A stretch of DNA of 64,000 nt from contig NZ_PNYA01000017.1 of NCBI RefSeq assembly GCF_002879885.1, positions 62,001 through 126,000 of the forward strand. Direction: 5' to 3'. The stretch comes from Trinickia dabaoshanensis (GTDB lineage: Bacteria > Pseudomonadota > Gammaproteobacteria > Burkholderiales > Burkholderiaceae). A program made the translations under genes and the position numbers. The notes beneath the pieces were generated by a model that saw only the letters and a list, made by a program, of their open reading frames with translations, was not told the DNA's origin and made no database searches. This document shows, one piece after another, positions 1 through 7,677 of this stretch. Within the stretch, counting starts at the first letter, position 1. Every line of letters begins with the position of its first letter.

Positions 1-571
1 CGGGCTCGAAAAACGTATAAACGGAGGAGAGCCCGTCGCCGAGGATATCGATCATGCTGACCATGCGCAGCACGCCCGGGTCGATCGGCGCGTTGGCCGG
101 CTCGCGAAATTCGACGAGACGCGAGTTGATGCGGCTATGCAAAAGGAATTGCTCGTATTGATCGCGACTGTCTCGATCCATGCCGCCGCCTGCGTGGCGC
201 GCCGCCTGGTAGCGCATATAGAGCGTGTAATGCTCTTCCTCGTAATGCAGCGGGGAGACGGCGGCAACCAGCGCCCCATGCCGTTTCCATACTCGGCGTT
301 GGGTGCGGTTCGGCGCGAATGCGGCAACCGGGACGCGTACCGGGACGCAGGCGCGGCAGCCTTCGCAGTAAGGTCGATAGGTAAAGACGCCCGAGCGCCG
401 GAAACCGGCTTTGACGAGGTCGGTATAAACGTCTGAGTTGATGAGATGGCTCGGCGTCGCGACTTGCGAGCGCGCGATGCGTCCTTCCAGATAGCTGCAG
501 GGATACGGCGCGGTGGCGTAAAACTGCAGCGCGGAAAGCGGTGAAAGCGGCAGCTCATTCGGGTGAGTCAT
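1..571 (-). CDS. bpt: Aspartate/glutamate leucyltransferase (Bpt), 3' end cut by window
   Basis: Transfers leucine from Leu-tRNA to proteins with N-terminal Asp or Glu, marking them for ClpS/ClpAP degradation (bacterial N-end rule). Translating the minus strand from the ATG at 569-571 gives [20 protein letters not shown] and then the family's cysteine-rich N-terminal region (PCSYLEG about residue 25, [12 protein letters not shown] about residue 65), followed by the acetyltransferase-like fold with YTLYMRYQ. About 190 residues are inside the window; the remaining C-terminal part runs off the left edge. It sits 76 bases downstream of aat on the same strand, the second N-end-rule transferase, so the two are probably co-transcribed. 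Identification is firm; the end is not seen. Confidence 0.93.
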   Translation of the reverse strand, partial: MTHPNELPLSPLSALQFYATAPYPCSYLEGRIARSQVATPSHLINSDVYTDLVKAGFRRSGVFTYRPYCEGCRACVPVRVPVAAFAPNRTQRRVWKRHGALVAAVSPLHYEEEHYTLYMRYQAARHAGGGMDRDSRDQYEQFLLHSRINSRLVEFREPANAPIDPGVLRMVSMIDILGDGLSSVYTFFEP

Positions 572-647
572 CGGCGGCTCTCAATGCATTATCCGTTGTT
601 CCAACGGGCCGCCTCGGGCATCGGCGAGCGGCGGCACGCGCGTCAAG

Positions 648-1385
648 CTACACCGCATGCGGCAGGACTTCGAGCAGCGCCGCCTTATCGAATTGCCACG
701 GAATGGAAGCCGCGGCCACAGCGGTGCGCACATGGGCGACGAACGTCTTGCGCGCGATCTCGCGCCCTCCTAAAGACGCGAGATGCGGCGTATTTTGCTG
801 GCAGTCTATCATTTCTATTTCGTGACGGCGCAGGTGACCGACGAGCGCCGCGAGCGCGATTTTCGATGCGTCGCTGACCTCGGCGAACATCGATTCGCCG
901 AAGAACATGCGGCCGAGCGATACGCCGTACAGGCCACCCACGCGCCGGCCGTCGAGCCAGGTTTCGATGCTGTGCGCATCGCCGATGCGATGCAGAGAAG
1001 TATAAGCGTCGAGGATCTGGTCGGTAATCCAGGTGCCCTGTTGGCCACGGCGCGGCGACTGGGCGCAACTGCGCATGACGGCCGGGAAATCCGCATCGAC
1101 GCGTATCTCCCAACGCGGATCGCTCAGCACCCGCTTGAGCGTTTTGCGTAGCGAGGGGGAGACTTTGAATTCGCGCGGCAGCAGCACCATTCGCGGATCG
1201 GGGCTCCACCATAAAACGGGCTGCCCGTCGGAATACCAGGGGAAGATGCCTTGGCGATACGCATCGACGAGCCGCGAAGGCAGCAAATCGGAACTCGCGG
1301 CCAGCAAGCCGGGCGCGCCGCTCGCGCGGCCGAGCGCCCGCGCGACGGGCGGGAAGGGGTCGTCGGGGCTTAGCCAGGGAACCAT
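648..1385 (-). CDS. aat: Leucyl/phenylalanyl-tRNA--protein transferase
   Basis: Cytoplasmic enzyme that adds Leu or Phe from aminoacyl-tRNA to proteins bearing N-terminal Arg or Lys. The 245-residue product has normal family length and the characteristic blocks YRQGIFPWY (about 43-51), WWSPDPR (59-65), a central SIETW...[13 protein letters not shown] segment and FFGESMF, and the C-terminal [15 protein letters not shown] block. It lies upstream of bpt on the same strand, giving a compact N-end-rule locus. The start at 1385 fits the family N-terminus ([13 protein letters not shown]). Confidence 0.96.
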   Translation of the reverse strand: MVPWLSPDDPFPPVARALGRASGAPGLLAASSDLLPSRLVDAYRQGIFPWYSDGQPVLWWSPDPRMVLLPREFKVSPSLRKTLKRVLSDPRWEIRVDADFPAVMRSCAQSPRRGQQGTWITDQILDAYTSLHRIGDAHSIETWLDGRRVGGLYGVSLGRMFFGESMFAEVSDASKIALAALVGHLRRHEIEMIDCQQNTPHLASLGGREIARKTFVAHVRTAVAAASIPWQFDKAALLEVLPHAV

Positions 1386-1424
1386 GCTAGGGCCTCGTCA
1401 TGCAAGCAGCACGGCGGCGCGCGA

Positions 1425-1970
1425 TCATCCGTCGCGCAAGGAGCGAAAGATATCGCCCGTATGCAGGCCGTAGGTACCGGCCGAACGGTCGGCGAAGAAG
1501 AAACGCAGCGTCTGCCCCACCGTCGGAAAAGCGATATCGTCCCAAGGAATCTCGGCCTCGTCGAACAGACGCACTTCCAGGCTCTCTTCGCCCGCTGCGA
1601 CGTCGATATCGAGCAAGCGAGCGAGGTAGAACAAATGCACCTGATGCACGTGCGGCACGTTCAGCAACGAGAACAAGTGCTGCACCTCCACGCGCGCGCC
1701 GGCTTCCTCGAGCGTTTCGCGCGCGGCCGCTTCCGCCGTTGTTTCGCCCATTTCCATGAAGCCCGCCGGCAACGTCCAGTAGCCATAGCGCGGTTCGATC
1801 GCGCGCCGGCACAGCAGCACCTTGTCTTCCCAAACCGGGACGGTGCCCACGACGTTGCGCGGATTCTGATAATGCACGGTGCCGCAGTTTTCGCAAACGA
1901 AGCGTTCGCGGTTGTCGCCGGCAGGGATGCGTAAGCTGACTGCTTGGCCGCAGACTGAGCAGAATTTCAT
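1425..1970 (-). CDS. Nudix hydrolase with N-terminal zinc ribbon
   Basis: Predicted pyrophosphohydrolase of nucleoside-diphosphate-linked substrates. The 181-residue protein opens with two CxxC pairs (C4/C7 and C26/C29), a small zinc ribbon, followed by a complete Nudix box beginning at G70 (GFMEMGETTAEAAARETLEE, matching Gx5Ex7REUxEExGU). This arrangement resembles NudC/YjhB-like enzymes but the protein is shorter than NADH pyrophosphatase, and the substrate cannot be assigned from sequence. It is separated from aat by 39 bases on the same strand and may belong to one transcript. Confidence 0.9.
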   Translation of the reverse strand: MKFCSVCGQAVSLRIPAGDNRERFVCENCGTVHYQNPRNVVGTVPVWEDKVLLCRRAIEPRYGYWTLPAGFMEMGETTAEAAARETLEEAGARVEVQHLFSLLNVPHVHQVHLFYLARLLDIDVAAGEESLEVRLFDEAEIPWDDIAFPTVGQTLRFFFADRSAGTYGLHTGDIFRSLRDG

Positions 1971-2061
1971 AGGGACGGTGCGGAACTGGGTGATGCGAGT
2001 GTATCACCGGGCGTGCCCGCTGCAGCGCGATGCGCGTGATGTTCGGACGCCGCGCCCGCAA

Positions 2062-2087
2062 ACGAAAAAGCCGGGCGGGGCCCGGCT
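2062..2087 (-). terminator. Rho-independent terminator after the OFA transporter genes
   Basis: On the minus strand AGCCGGG and CCCGGCT pair around a 5-base loop (2069-2075 with 2081-2087) and are followed by TTTTTCG. It lies 25 bases beyond the stop of the 43-codon gene. Confidence 0.75.
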
Positions 2088-2112
2088 TGCTCGAGTGGTA
2101 CGCGAGGCGCGT

Positions 2113-2244
2113 TCAGCCGAACAGTTTCATCGCTTGTTTGAGGGTATTGACGACGCCCCAAGTCAGTGGGATGAGCACGTAGGCCCAAAACACGATCAGA
2201 CTGACGGCACTCGTTTGCCGCGGGGTTTGCGTGGCGTTTTGCAT
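2113..2244 (-). CDS. MFS transporter small subunit (43-residue membrane protein)
   Basis: A 43-codon gene read from ATG at 2242-2244 to TGA at 2113-2115, beginning MQNATQTPRQTSAVSLIVF and continuing with one hydrophobic helix (SLIVFWAYVLIPLTWGV, about 15-31) and an amphipathic tail ending LKQAMKLFG. Tiny single-helix proteins of this kind are found beside oxalate/formate-antiporter-type MFS carriers and are annotated as small subunits. It lies only 13 bases after the carrier's stop and just before a terminator, so it is the last gene of a two-gene transcript. A purine-rich GGAGACC precedes the ATG. The role (stability or assembly of the carrier) is inference. Confidence 0.8.
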   Translation of the reverse strand: MQNATQTPRQTSAVSLIVFWAYVLIPLTWGVVNTLKQAMKLFG

Positions 2245-2257
2245 GACTTGGGTCTCC

Positions 2258-3670
2258 TTAGCGTTCGGCCGCGAGCTCGTCGTCGCTCATGTGGTGAGCG
2301 GGATCGACGCGCTTGACGAGCAGGTTGCAGACGAAGCCGACGACGAGCAGCACGGCCATGATATGGACCGTCATCGTGTACGCATCGGCTTTGGCCACGC
2401 CGTGAGCGACTTCGTAGGCGCGGATGTAATTGACGAGCACGGGGCCCGCCACGCCCGCGGCCGCCCATGCCGTGAGCAGGCGGCCGTGAATGCCGCCGAC
2501 GAACGCCGTGCCGAACAAATCGGCCAAGTAAGCCGGCACCGTCGAGAAGCCGCCGCCGTACATCGACAAAATCACGCAATAGGACAGCACGAACAGGGCG
2601 ATGTTGCCCGACTGCGCGAAGCTCGGGACAAGGTAGTAGAGCAGCGCGCCGAGCGCGAAGAACACGTAATACGTGTTTTTGCGGCCCAGTTTGTCGGACG
2701 ACGAAGCCCAGACGAATCGGCCGCCCATATTGAACAGCGACAGCAAACCGACGAAGCCCGCGGCCGCCGAGGCGCTCACCGTATTCTTGAAGCTCTCCTG
2801 AATCATGACGGACGCCTGACCCAGAATGCCGATGCCGGCGGTGACGTTCAGGAACAGCACGAGCCACACGAGATAGAACTGCGGCGTCGTCAAGGCACGG
2901 TCGATGTGCACGTGATTGCGCGTGATCATCTTGTGACTGGTGTCCGGCGGCACCCAGCCCGCGGGCTTCCAATCGGCGGGCGGCACGCGAATGGCCATCG
3001 CGCCGATCGTCATCGAAATGAAATAGGCGATGCCGAGCACGACGAACGTTTCGGCCACGCCCACACTGGTGGCGCTTTTGAAGTGATTCATCAGCGCGAC
3101 GGAAAGGGGCGCCGCGATCATCGCACCGCCGCCGAAGCCCATGATCGCCATTCCCGTGGCCATGCCGCGGCGATCGGGGAACCAGCGAATCAGCGTCGAG
3201 ACGGGCGAAACATATCCGAGCCCGAGTCCGATCCCGCCGATGACGCCATAGCCGAGATAAAGCAACACGATTTGATGCAGCCAGACGCCGAGGGCGGAAA
3301 CGAGGAAGCCCCCGCCGAAGCAGCACGCGGCCGTGAGCATCGTGCGGCGCGGGCCCACGTGCTCGAGCCATTTGCCCGCGAAGGCGGCCGACAGCCCCAG
3401 GAAGACGATCGCGAGCGAGAAGATCCAGCCGAGCGTCGTGAGGGACCAGTCGCCGGGGGCGGACTGCGTGATGCCGATCACCTTGGTGAGCGGGCCGTTG
3501 AACACGGAAAACGCATACGCCTGCCCGATGCACAGGTGCACGGCGAGCGCGGCGGGCGGCACCATCCAGCGCGAGAAACCCGGCTTGGCGATGGTTGCCT
3601 GTTTGGAAAGGAACGGCGGCGAACCGGCAATGCCGGTTGATTGGGGCGTGCTGCTCACTGAGGTCTCCAT
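2258..3670 (-). CDS. OxlT/OFA-family MFS transporter
   Basis: Inner-membrane carrier of the oxalate/formate antiporter branch of the major facilitator superfamily; probable substrate a small organic acid. From the ATG at 3668-3670 the protein is 470 residues (METSVSSTPQ...) with about 12 hydrophobic segments, the MFS loop motif around RRGMATGMA, a GLGLGYVSPVSTLIRWFPDRRG block typical of OFA carriers and GRFVWASSSDKLGRK in the middle loop. A longer frame to 3742 exists, but its extra 24 residues are not carrier-like and have no ribosome binding site. It is followed by the 43-residue small subunit gene. Substrate cannot be told from sequence. Confidence 0.88.
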   Translation of the reverse strand: METSVSSTPQSTGIAGSPPFLSKQATIAKPGFSRWMVPPAALAVHLCIGQAYAFSVFNGPLTKVIGITQSAPGDWSLTTLGWIFSLAIVFLGLSAAFAGKWLEHVGPRRTMLTAACCFGGGFLVSALGVWLHQIVLLYLGYGVIGGIGLGLGYVSPVSTLIRWFPDRRGMATGMAIMGFGGGAMIAAPLSVALMNHFKSATSVGVAETFVVLGIAYFISMTIGAMAIRVPPADWKPAGWVPPDTSHKMITRNHVHIDRALTTPQFYLVWLVLFLNVTAGIGILGQASVMIQESFKNTVSASAAAGFVGLLSLFNMGGRFVWASSSDKLGRKNTYYVFFALGALLYYLVPSFAQSGNIALFVLSYCVILSMYGGGFSTVPAYLADLFGTAFVGGIHGRLLTAWAAAGVAGPVLVNYIRAYEVAHGVAKADAYTMTVHIMAVLLVVGFVCNLLVKRVDPAHHMSDDELAAER

Positions 3671-3850
3671 CTCGTACCGTTGTTGTGGGTTAGCCGGCGA
3701 GCATGCGTGCTCGACATGCGGACATAACTGTTGCGCGCTCAACGATATGAGGGGAGGGTAGTGCCTGCAATAGGAAACCGGAATGCATAAAGGGTTGTGA
3801 CGGATGAGGTATCCGCAAGTTGGTCGAATATTGGTATTAGGAGGGGCCCG

Positions 3851-3883
3851 GAAAACAAAAAAGCCCGATCGGGGATCGGGCTT
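3851..3883 (-). terminator. Rho-independent terminator of the initiator tRNA gene
   Basis: A perfect 10-base-pair stem (3861-3870 with 3874-3883, AAGCCCGATC/GATCGGGCTT) with a GGG loop; on the minus strand it is followed by TTTTGTTTTC. It sits about 75 bases downstream of the tRNA 3' end. Confidence 0.85.
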
Positions 3884-3959
3884 CGATGTTTTTGAAAGAT
3901 GCGCGTTCGCGCGGACCTTTCAGATTCTTTCGATAATGCTGCGCTTTGGCATGAGCGCT

Positions 3960-4036
<77 letters not shown>

Positions 4037-4052
4037 TCCGTCGAAAGATGAG

Positions 4053-4081
4053 ATTATAGGGGAAACCAGAATGCGTTACAA
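4053..4081 (-). promoter_or_regulatory. Sigma-70-type promoter of tRNA-fMet
   Basis: On the minus strand, TTGTAA (4076-4081) and a consensus TATAAT (4053-4058) are separated by exactly 17 bases, about 17 bases upstream of the tRNA 5' end. Read from the sequence; not experimentally supported. Confidence 0.65.
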
Positions 4082-4158
4082 CAAAAATCGGCGGAGCCGA
4101 GCAAATTGGCGGCGCGTTCGGGAATGCCCGCGTGTCGCCGGTACGCTAGAATCGCCTC

Positions 4159-4656
4159 ATGAACCTCGAACACGACCTGCAAGCCATTGCTCATCAGGAG
4201 CACACGCTCGTCTTCCCGCGCTTCGATGCGGCGCGCGCATGGACGCTCGGCGTCTTCCTGCGCGAGTTGGCCATCGCCCGTAATCACGCGATCGCGATCG
4301 ATATCCGCACGTTCGGGCTGCCGCTGTTTTTTACCGCGCTGGACGGCACCGCGCCCGACAACTCGGCGTGGGTGCGCCGCAAAGGCAATGTGGTCGCTCA
4401 TTTCCGGCGTAGCTCATACGCGGTGGGTCTGCGTTTGCAGCACACCGGCGCGACGCTCGCGGAGAAATACGGCCTGCCTGCCGCCGAGTATGCGGCGGCA
4501 GGCGGTTCCTTTCCGATTACGCTGGCGGGTGTCGGCGTGATCGGCTCCGTCACGGTGTCCGGGCTTACGCAGCGTGCCGATCACGAGCTCGTCGTCGAGG
4601 CCTTGTGCGCCGAGCTGGAGCACGATTTCGCCGCGCTCGCGCTCGACAAGGTCTGA
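4159..4656 (+). CDS. UPF0303 / heme-degrading-domain (HbpS-like) protein
   Basis: A 165-residue protein of the UPF0303 family (GlcG/HbpS-like fold, often annotated 'heme-degrading domain-containing'). The sequence has the family's central W-V-R-R-K-G-N-V block (about 76-83) and the glycine-rich [15 protein letters not shown] segment (about 122-136). The ATG at 4159 agrees with family starts ([10 protein letters not shown]). The biochemical role is not established for the family, and nothing here adds a substrate. The SMR exporter gene starts 3 bases after the stop, so the two are translationally close and certainly one transcript. Confidence 0.85.
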   Translation: MNLEHDLQAIAHQEHTLVFPRFDAARAWTLGVFLRELAIARNHAIAIDIRTFGLPLFFTALDGTAPDNSAWVRRKGNVVAHFRRSSYAVGLRLQHTGATLAEKYGLPAAEYAAAGGSFPITLAGVGVIGSVTVSGLTQRADHELVVEALCAELEHDFAALALDKV

Positions 4657-4659
4657 TCG

Positions 4660-4998
4660 ATGCGCGGCTCCGCTTATGTCTGGCTTGCGGTCGCGATCGT
4701 CGCCGAGGTCATCGGCACCTCTGCGCTGCGTGCATCCGAAGGATTTACGCGATTGGCGCCGGCGCTGATCGTCGTGGCGGGGTACGGGCTCGCGTTCTAC
4801 TGTCTGTCGATGACGCTCAAATCGATGCCGGTCGGCATCGTCTATGCCATTTGGTCGGGCGTCGGTATCGTCCTCATTACGCTCGTCGCGATCGTGCTAT
4901 ATCGGCAAGTTCCTGATCTCGCGGCCGTGGCGGGGCTCTCGCTGATCGTCGCGGGAGTCGTCGTGCTCAACGTTTTCTCCAAGATGCAAGCGCACTGA
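4660..4998 (+). CDS. Small multidrug resistance (SMR) family efflux protein
   Basis: A 112-residue four-helix inner-membrane protein of the EmrE/Sug/Mdt group, which acts as a dimer exchanging protons for cationic lipophilic compounds or guanidinium-type substrates. The essential membrane glutamate is present as E16 in AIVAEVIGT, equivalent to E14 of EmrE, and the conserved YAIWSGVGIV block in helix 3 contains the functional tryptophan (W66). It begins 3 bases after the UPF0303 gene. Whether it is an EmrE-type drug exporter or a Gdx-type guanidinium exporter cannot be told safely. Confidence 0.92.
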   Translation: MRGSAYVWLAVAIVAEVIGTSALRASEGFTRLAPALIVVAGYGLAFYCLSMTLKSMPVGIVYAIWSGVGIVLITLVAIVLYRQVPDLAAVAGLSLIVAGVVVLNVFSKMQAH

Positions 4999-5025
4999 GC
5001 GCGACGATGCTCGCCGGCCCGCAAG

Positions 5026-5238
5026 TCACGGCTCGCCGCGGCCGCCTCGATCGACGAGCACGCGGATGCCAGCTTGCGCCACTGTTTGCCGGCTCGCTTC
5101 GCCTTCCGGAGTTGCCGCGTCCTCCCATAAGCTGATCGCGCGCGGCACGTTGATCCCGTGGCGCTCGGCGTAGTCGAACCATGCGGTCGATGCCTCGGGT
5201 TCCGGTACCGGGCGGTCGTGGAGAAAGTACTGGTCCAT
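5026..5238 (-). CDS. Hypothetical protein, 70 residues
   Basis: Not recognised. Starting at the ATG at 5236-5238 the product is MDQYFLHDRPVPEPEASTAW followed by FDYAERHGINVPRA and an acidic/arginine-rich tail. Soluble, no signal peptide or membrane helix. A longer frame to 5313 exists but adds an unconvincing Cys/Arg-rich stretch. The gene is divergent from the acyl-CoA hydrolase-type gene starting at 5363 and convergent with the SMR gene. The ribosome binding site is weak, so coding status is moderately uncertain; amino-acid composition is protein-like rather than the Arg/Ala-rich pattern of antisense frames. Confidence 0.5.
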   Translation of the reverse strand: MDQYFLHDRPVPEPEASTAWFDYAERHGINVPRAISLWEDAATPEGEASRQTVAQAGIRVLVDRGGRGEP

Positions 5239-5362
5239 GGGGTGGCGCTCGCAAGAATGTCTGGCCACCATTGCGCAGCAAAAACCGGGCACGGCTCGCC
5301 GGTTTCCGCGCAAGGCCGGCGCATGCTACCTTGATCGTTTATCGACTCTTCGCCGGCCGCCC

Positions 5363-6514
5363 ATGTCCACGCCCACACCGATTCCCAGTGCATGCGACGA
5401 AGTTCATACCCGGGTCGAAAACCGTATCGGTTTCATCGAGCTCGATCGGCCGCAGGCGCTCAATGCGCTTTCGCTGCAGATGATTCGTGCGATCCACGCT
5501 GCGTTGGACGCATGGCGCGACGACCCGCAAGTGCTTGCTGTCGTGGCTCGCAGCTTGCATCCGCGCGCATTTTGCGCAGGCGGCGACGTACGCTTTTTCT
5601 ATGAGGCGGGGCGCCGCGGCGACGTTGCCGCGCGCGACGCGTTCTTTACCGAGGAATACGCGCTCGATCACGCGATTTTCACGTACACGAAACCGTACTT
5701 CGCGCTGATGCAAGGCGTCGTCATGGGCGGCGGCATGGGCATCTCGCAGGGAGCGCATCGCACGGGCGGGATGCGGATCGTGACCGAGACGACGAAGATG
5801 GCGATGCCCGAGACACGCATCGGCTTTTTCCCCGACGTGGGCGCGAGTTGGTTTCTCGCGCGCACGCCCGGCGCGCTGGGCCGCTATCTGGCGGTGACGG
5901 GGGCGACGATCGGGGCGGCCGATGCGCTGTATGCCGGATTGGCCGATGCGTATTTGGATACGTCGGCCATTGCCGCGCTGATCGAGGCGCTCGCTCACGC
6001 GCCGTTGGCCGGCGCGCGAGACGTTTGCGCGTGCGTGGACCGGTTCGTCAGCCGCACCGCGCCCGTTGCGCACCGTCGGCAAGGCGACCCGTTAGACGCG
6101 CTCTCCCTATCGGCCGCTCGCGGGTGGATCGATCGGCATTTCAGTCAACCCGATGTCGCGGCCATCCTCGCGTCGCTCGAGTCGGAGGCCGAGCCCGGCG
6201 GGCGCGAATGGGCGCAGGAGGCGATTCGTACGATGCGCGATCGATCGCCGCTATCGATGGCTGTCGCGCTCGAGGTCGTCACGCGCGCGGAGGGGCCGAT
6301 GTCCGATTGTCTACGGCGCGATCTCGATTTGACGCGATCCATGTTCGATCATGGCGACGTCATCGAAGGCGTGCGTGCCCGCATCGTCGACAAGGACGAT
6401 CGTCCCGTATGGCGTATCGCCCGAATCGAGGACGTGACGCGCGCCGAAGTCGAGCATATGTTCGTCAGTTCATGGCCGCTCGACGGCCATCCGCTGCACC
6501 ACTTGCTGGGGTAG
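5363..6514 (+). CDS. Enoyl-CoA hydratase/isomerase family protein, 3-hydroxyisobutyryl-CoA hydrolase type
   Basis: A crotonase-fold enzyme of 384 residues, longer than plain enoyl-CoA hydratases (about 260) and matching the hydroxyisobutyryl-CoA hydrolase (HIBCH, valine degradation) branch. The two oxyanion-hole loops are visible at FCAGGDVRFFY (70-80) and GVVMGGGMGISQG (118-130); the downstream acidic residues E150 and D158 in MAMPETRIGFFPDVG fit HIBCH-type catalysis. The C-terminal region contains SLSMAVALE and the FRVGVRA-like segment GVRARIVDKDDRPVW, also typical. The ATG at 5363 was preferred over an in-frame 5237 start. Adjacent genes do not form a valine pathway, so the exact substrate is inferred. 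Confidence 0.85.
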   Translation: MSTPTPIPSACDEVHTRVENRIGFIELDRPQALNALSLQMIRAIHAALDAWRDDPQVLAVVARSLHPRAFCAGGDVRFFYEAGRRGDVAARDAFFTEEYALDHAIFTYTKPYFALMQGVVMGGGMGISQGAHRTGGMRIVTETTKMAMPETRIGFFPDVGASWFLARTPGALGRYLAVTGATIGAADALYAGLADAYLDTSAIAALIEALAHAPLAGARDVCACVDRFVSRTAPVAHRRQGDPLDALSLSAARGWIDRHFSQPDVAAILASLESEAEPGGREWAQEAIRTMRDRSPLSMAVALEVVTRAEGPMSDCLRRDLDLTRSMFDHGDVIEGVRARIVDKDDRPVWRIARIEDVTRAEVEHMFVSSWPLDGHPLHHLLG

Positions 6515-6533
6515 AGCGCGCGTCGCGCGCGGC

Positions 6534-6962
6534 TTAGGATTGCTCTTGCCCGGGGCGCATGAAGGCGCGCATGAACACGAGCGCTCCCCATCCCCATACC
6601 GCGTTCGCCGCGAAGCCCACGGCGAGCCGCGGCAGCATATTGCCGCTCGGCCAGATGCCGCGCGCGGGATCGACGACGAAGATGCGCGCGGCGGTGAGGA
6701 CGATGCCGCCGAACACGAACGCCGGCAGCCAAGGCGCCATGCTCTCCGGACCGACACGCAGCAGCCACGCCATCAGCACGGCACACGCGCCACTCCAAAT
6801 CGCATTCGCGATGAATTCGGGAATGCCGAGCGGCTGGAATGGATTGGTAGAGAAGCCCGTGGCCGCTATCAAGCCCGCCGCATGCAGCAATCCGAGCGTC
6901 GCTTCCCGGAAAAACAGCGCGGCGAGAAATCCCGAGACGAAAGGCAGAATGAACTTTTGCAT
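6534..6962 (-). CDS. Uncharacterised inner-membrane protein, 142 residues
   Basis: Not recognised as a family of known function. From ATG 6960-6962 (MQKFILPFVSGFLAALFF) the protein has four hydrophobic segments: about 4-20, 40-65, 75-95 and 112-130. Short loops contain NPFQPLGIPEF and PARGIWPSGNMLPR. Upstream in-frame codons to 7136 are Arg/Ala-rich and unlikely to be translated. It is convergent with the acyl-CoA hydrolase-type gene. No catalytic motif is visible. Confidence 0.72.
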   Translation of the reverse strand: MQKFILPFVSGFLAALFFREATLGLLHAAGLIAATGFSTNPFQPLGIPEFIANAIWSGACAVLMAWLLRVGPESMAPWLPAFVFGGIVLTAARIFVVDPARGIWPSGNMLPRLAVGFAANAVWGWGALVFMRAFMRPGQEQS

Positions 6963-7151
6963 GTAGTGCGGGGCGAGTGTCCTTGATGCGGGCGGCGCAA
7001 CGCGCGGCCCGTACGAGCTTGCGAAGATCGAAACGAGCGTCATTATAGGCGGGGCTTGCGCAAACGCCCGTCCGCGCGCGGCGCGGCGGCCTGCGCAACG
7101 CTCAGAAAATGCTACTCTGAAAGAGCGATTGCGCATGATGAGGAGTGGGCC

Positions 7152-7349
7152 ATGTCCAAATCGTTGAGTCCTGAAGCGGTCGAGGCGTTACGGCGCTTGG
7201 ATGAAGTCGGCGTCGGTCAGGCGCCGCCGCTCGTTTCCACATCGATCGCGGCCGAGTTGATGGGTGCGGGCCTCGCCGACGAAACCGGCGGCGGGGTGAT
7301 CGAAATCACCTGCGACGGGCGCAAATATTTGTCCGGGGATTGCGACTAG
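7152..7349 (+). CDS. Hypothetical protein, 65 residues
   Basis: Not recognised. The product MSKSLSPEAVEALRRLDEVG... is a small acidic soluble protein; its middle part (PPLVSTSIAAELMGAGLADE) and end (IEITCDGRKYLSGDCD) resemble a compact winged-helix-like fold in which a terminal 'T-x-x-G-R-x-Y-L' strand follows a recognition helix, but this is only impression. AGGAG lies 8 bases before the ATG at 7152. Another small unknown gene follows 42 bases later on the same strand. Confidence 0.65.
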   Translation: MSKSLSPEAVEALRRLDEVGVGQAPPLVSTSIAAELMGAGLADETGGGVIEITCDGRKYLSGDCD

Positions 7350-7391
7350 GCGACCTCGCGAGCACGTCGAGACGGTATCGGAGACGCGGCC

Positions 7392-7652
7392 ATGGAACCG
7401 AACGGTATCGATATGGGCGACTATGTCGAGCGCTATCGCGGATTTACGCTCGAAGCGAGCGTCGAGCAGGTCGCGACAGGCTTGAAGTCGCATTTTCGCG
7501 TCTTGCGCGACAACGAAATCGCGCTCGATTGGCGTTTGCTGGCCGTTGACGAAACGTGGCCGACGGAGCGCGGCGCCGCCGAGCATGCGCTCGGCGCGGC
7601 GCGCGCGGCCGTCGATGCAGAGTTGATCTGCGCGTGGCCGCGCGAGTCGTAA
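7392..7652 (+). CDS. Hypothetical protein, 86 residues
   Basis: Not recognised. MEPNGIDMGDYVERYRGFTL... with the segment ASVEQVATGLKSHFRVLRDN followed by IALDWRLLAVDETWPTERGA and an alanine-rich helix; soluble, no export signal. It lies just after the 65-residue unknown gene and probably shares its transcript; the start could also be the later ATG at residue 8. It is convergent with the MFS gene on the other strand (stop at 7678). Confidence 0.65.
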   Translation: MEPNGIDMGDYVERYRGFTLEASVEQVATGLKSHFRVLRDNEIALDWRLLAVDETWPTERGAAEHALGAARAAVDAELICAWPRES

Positions 7653-7677
7653 CGCTGATGCGGCGCGGGCTCGAGGC

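Noticed and set aside
2196-3640. Long frames of 445 and 469 codons overlapping the OFA transporter
   Set aside because: Both are alternative-frame shadows of the transporter, with Arg/His/Gly-rich sequences and no motifs.
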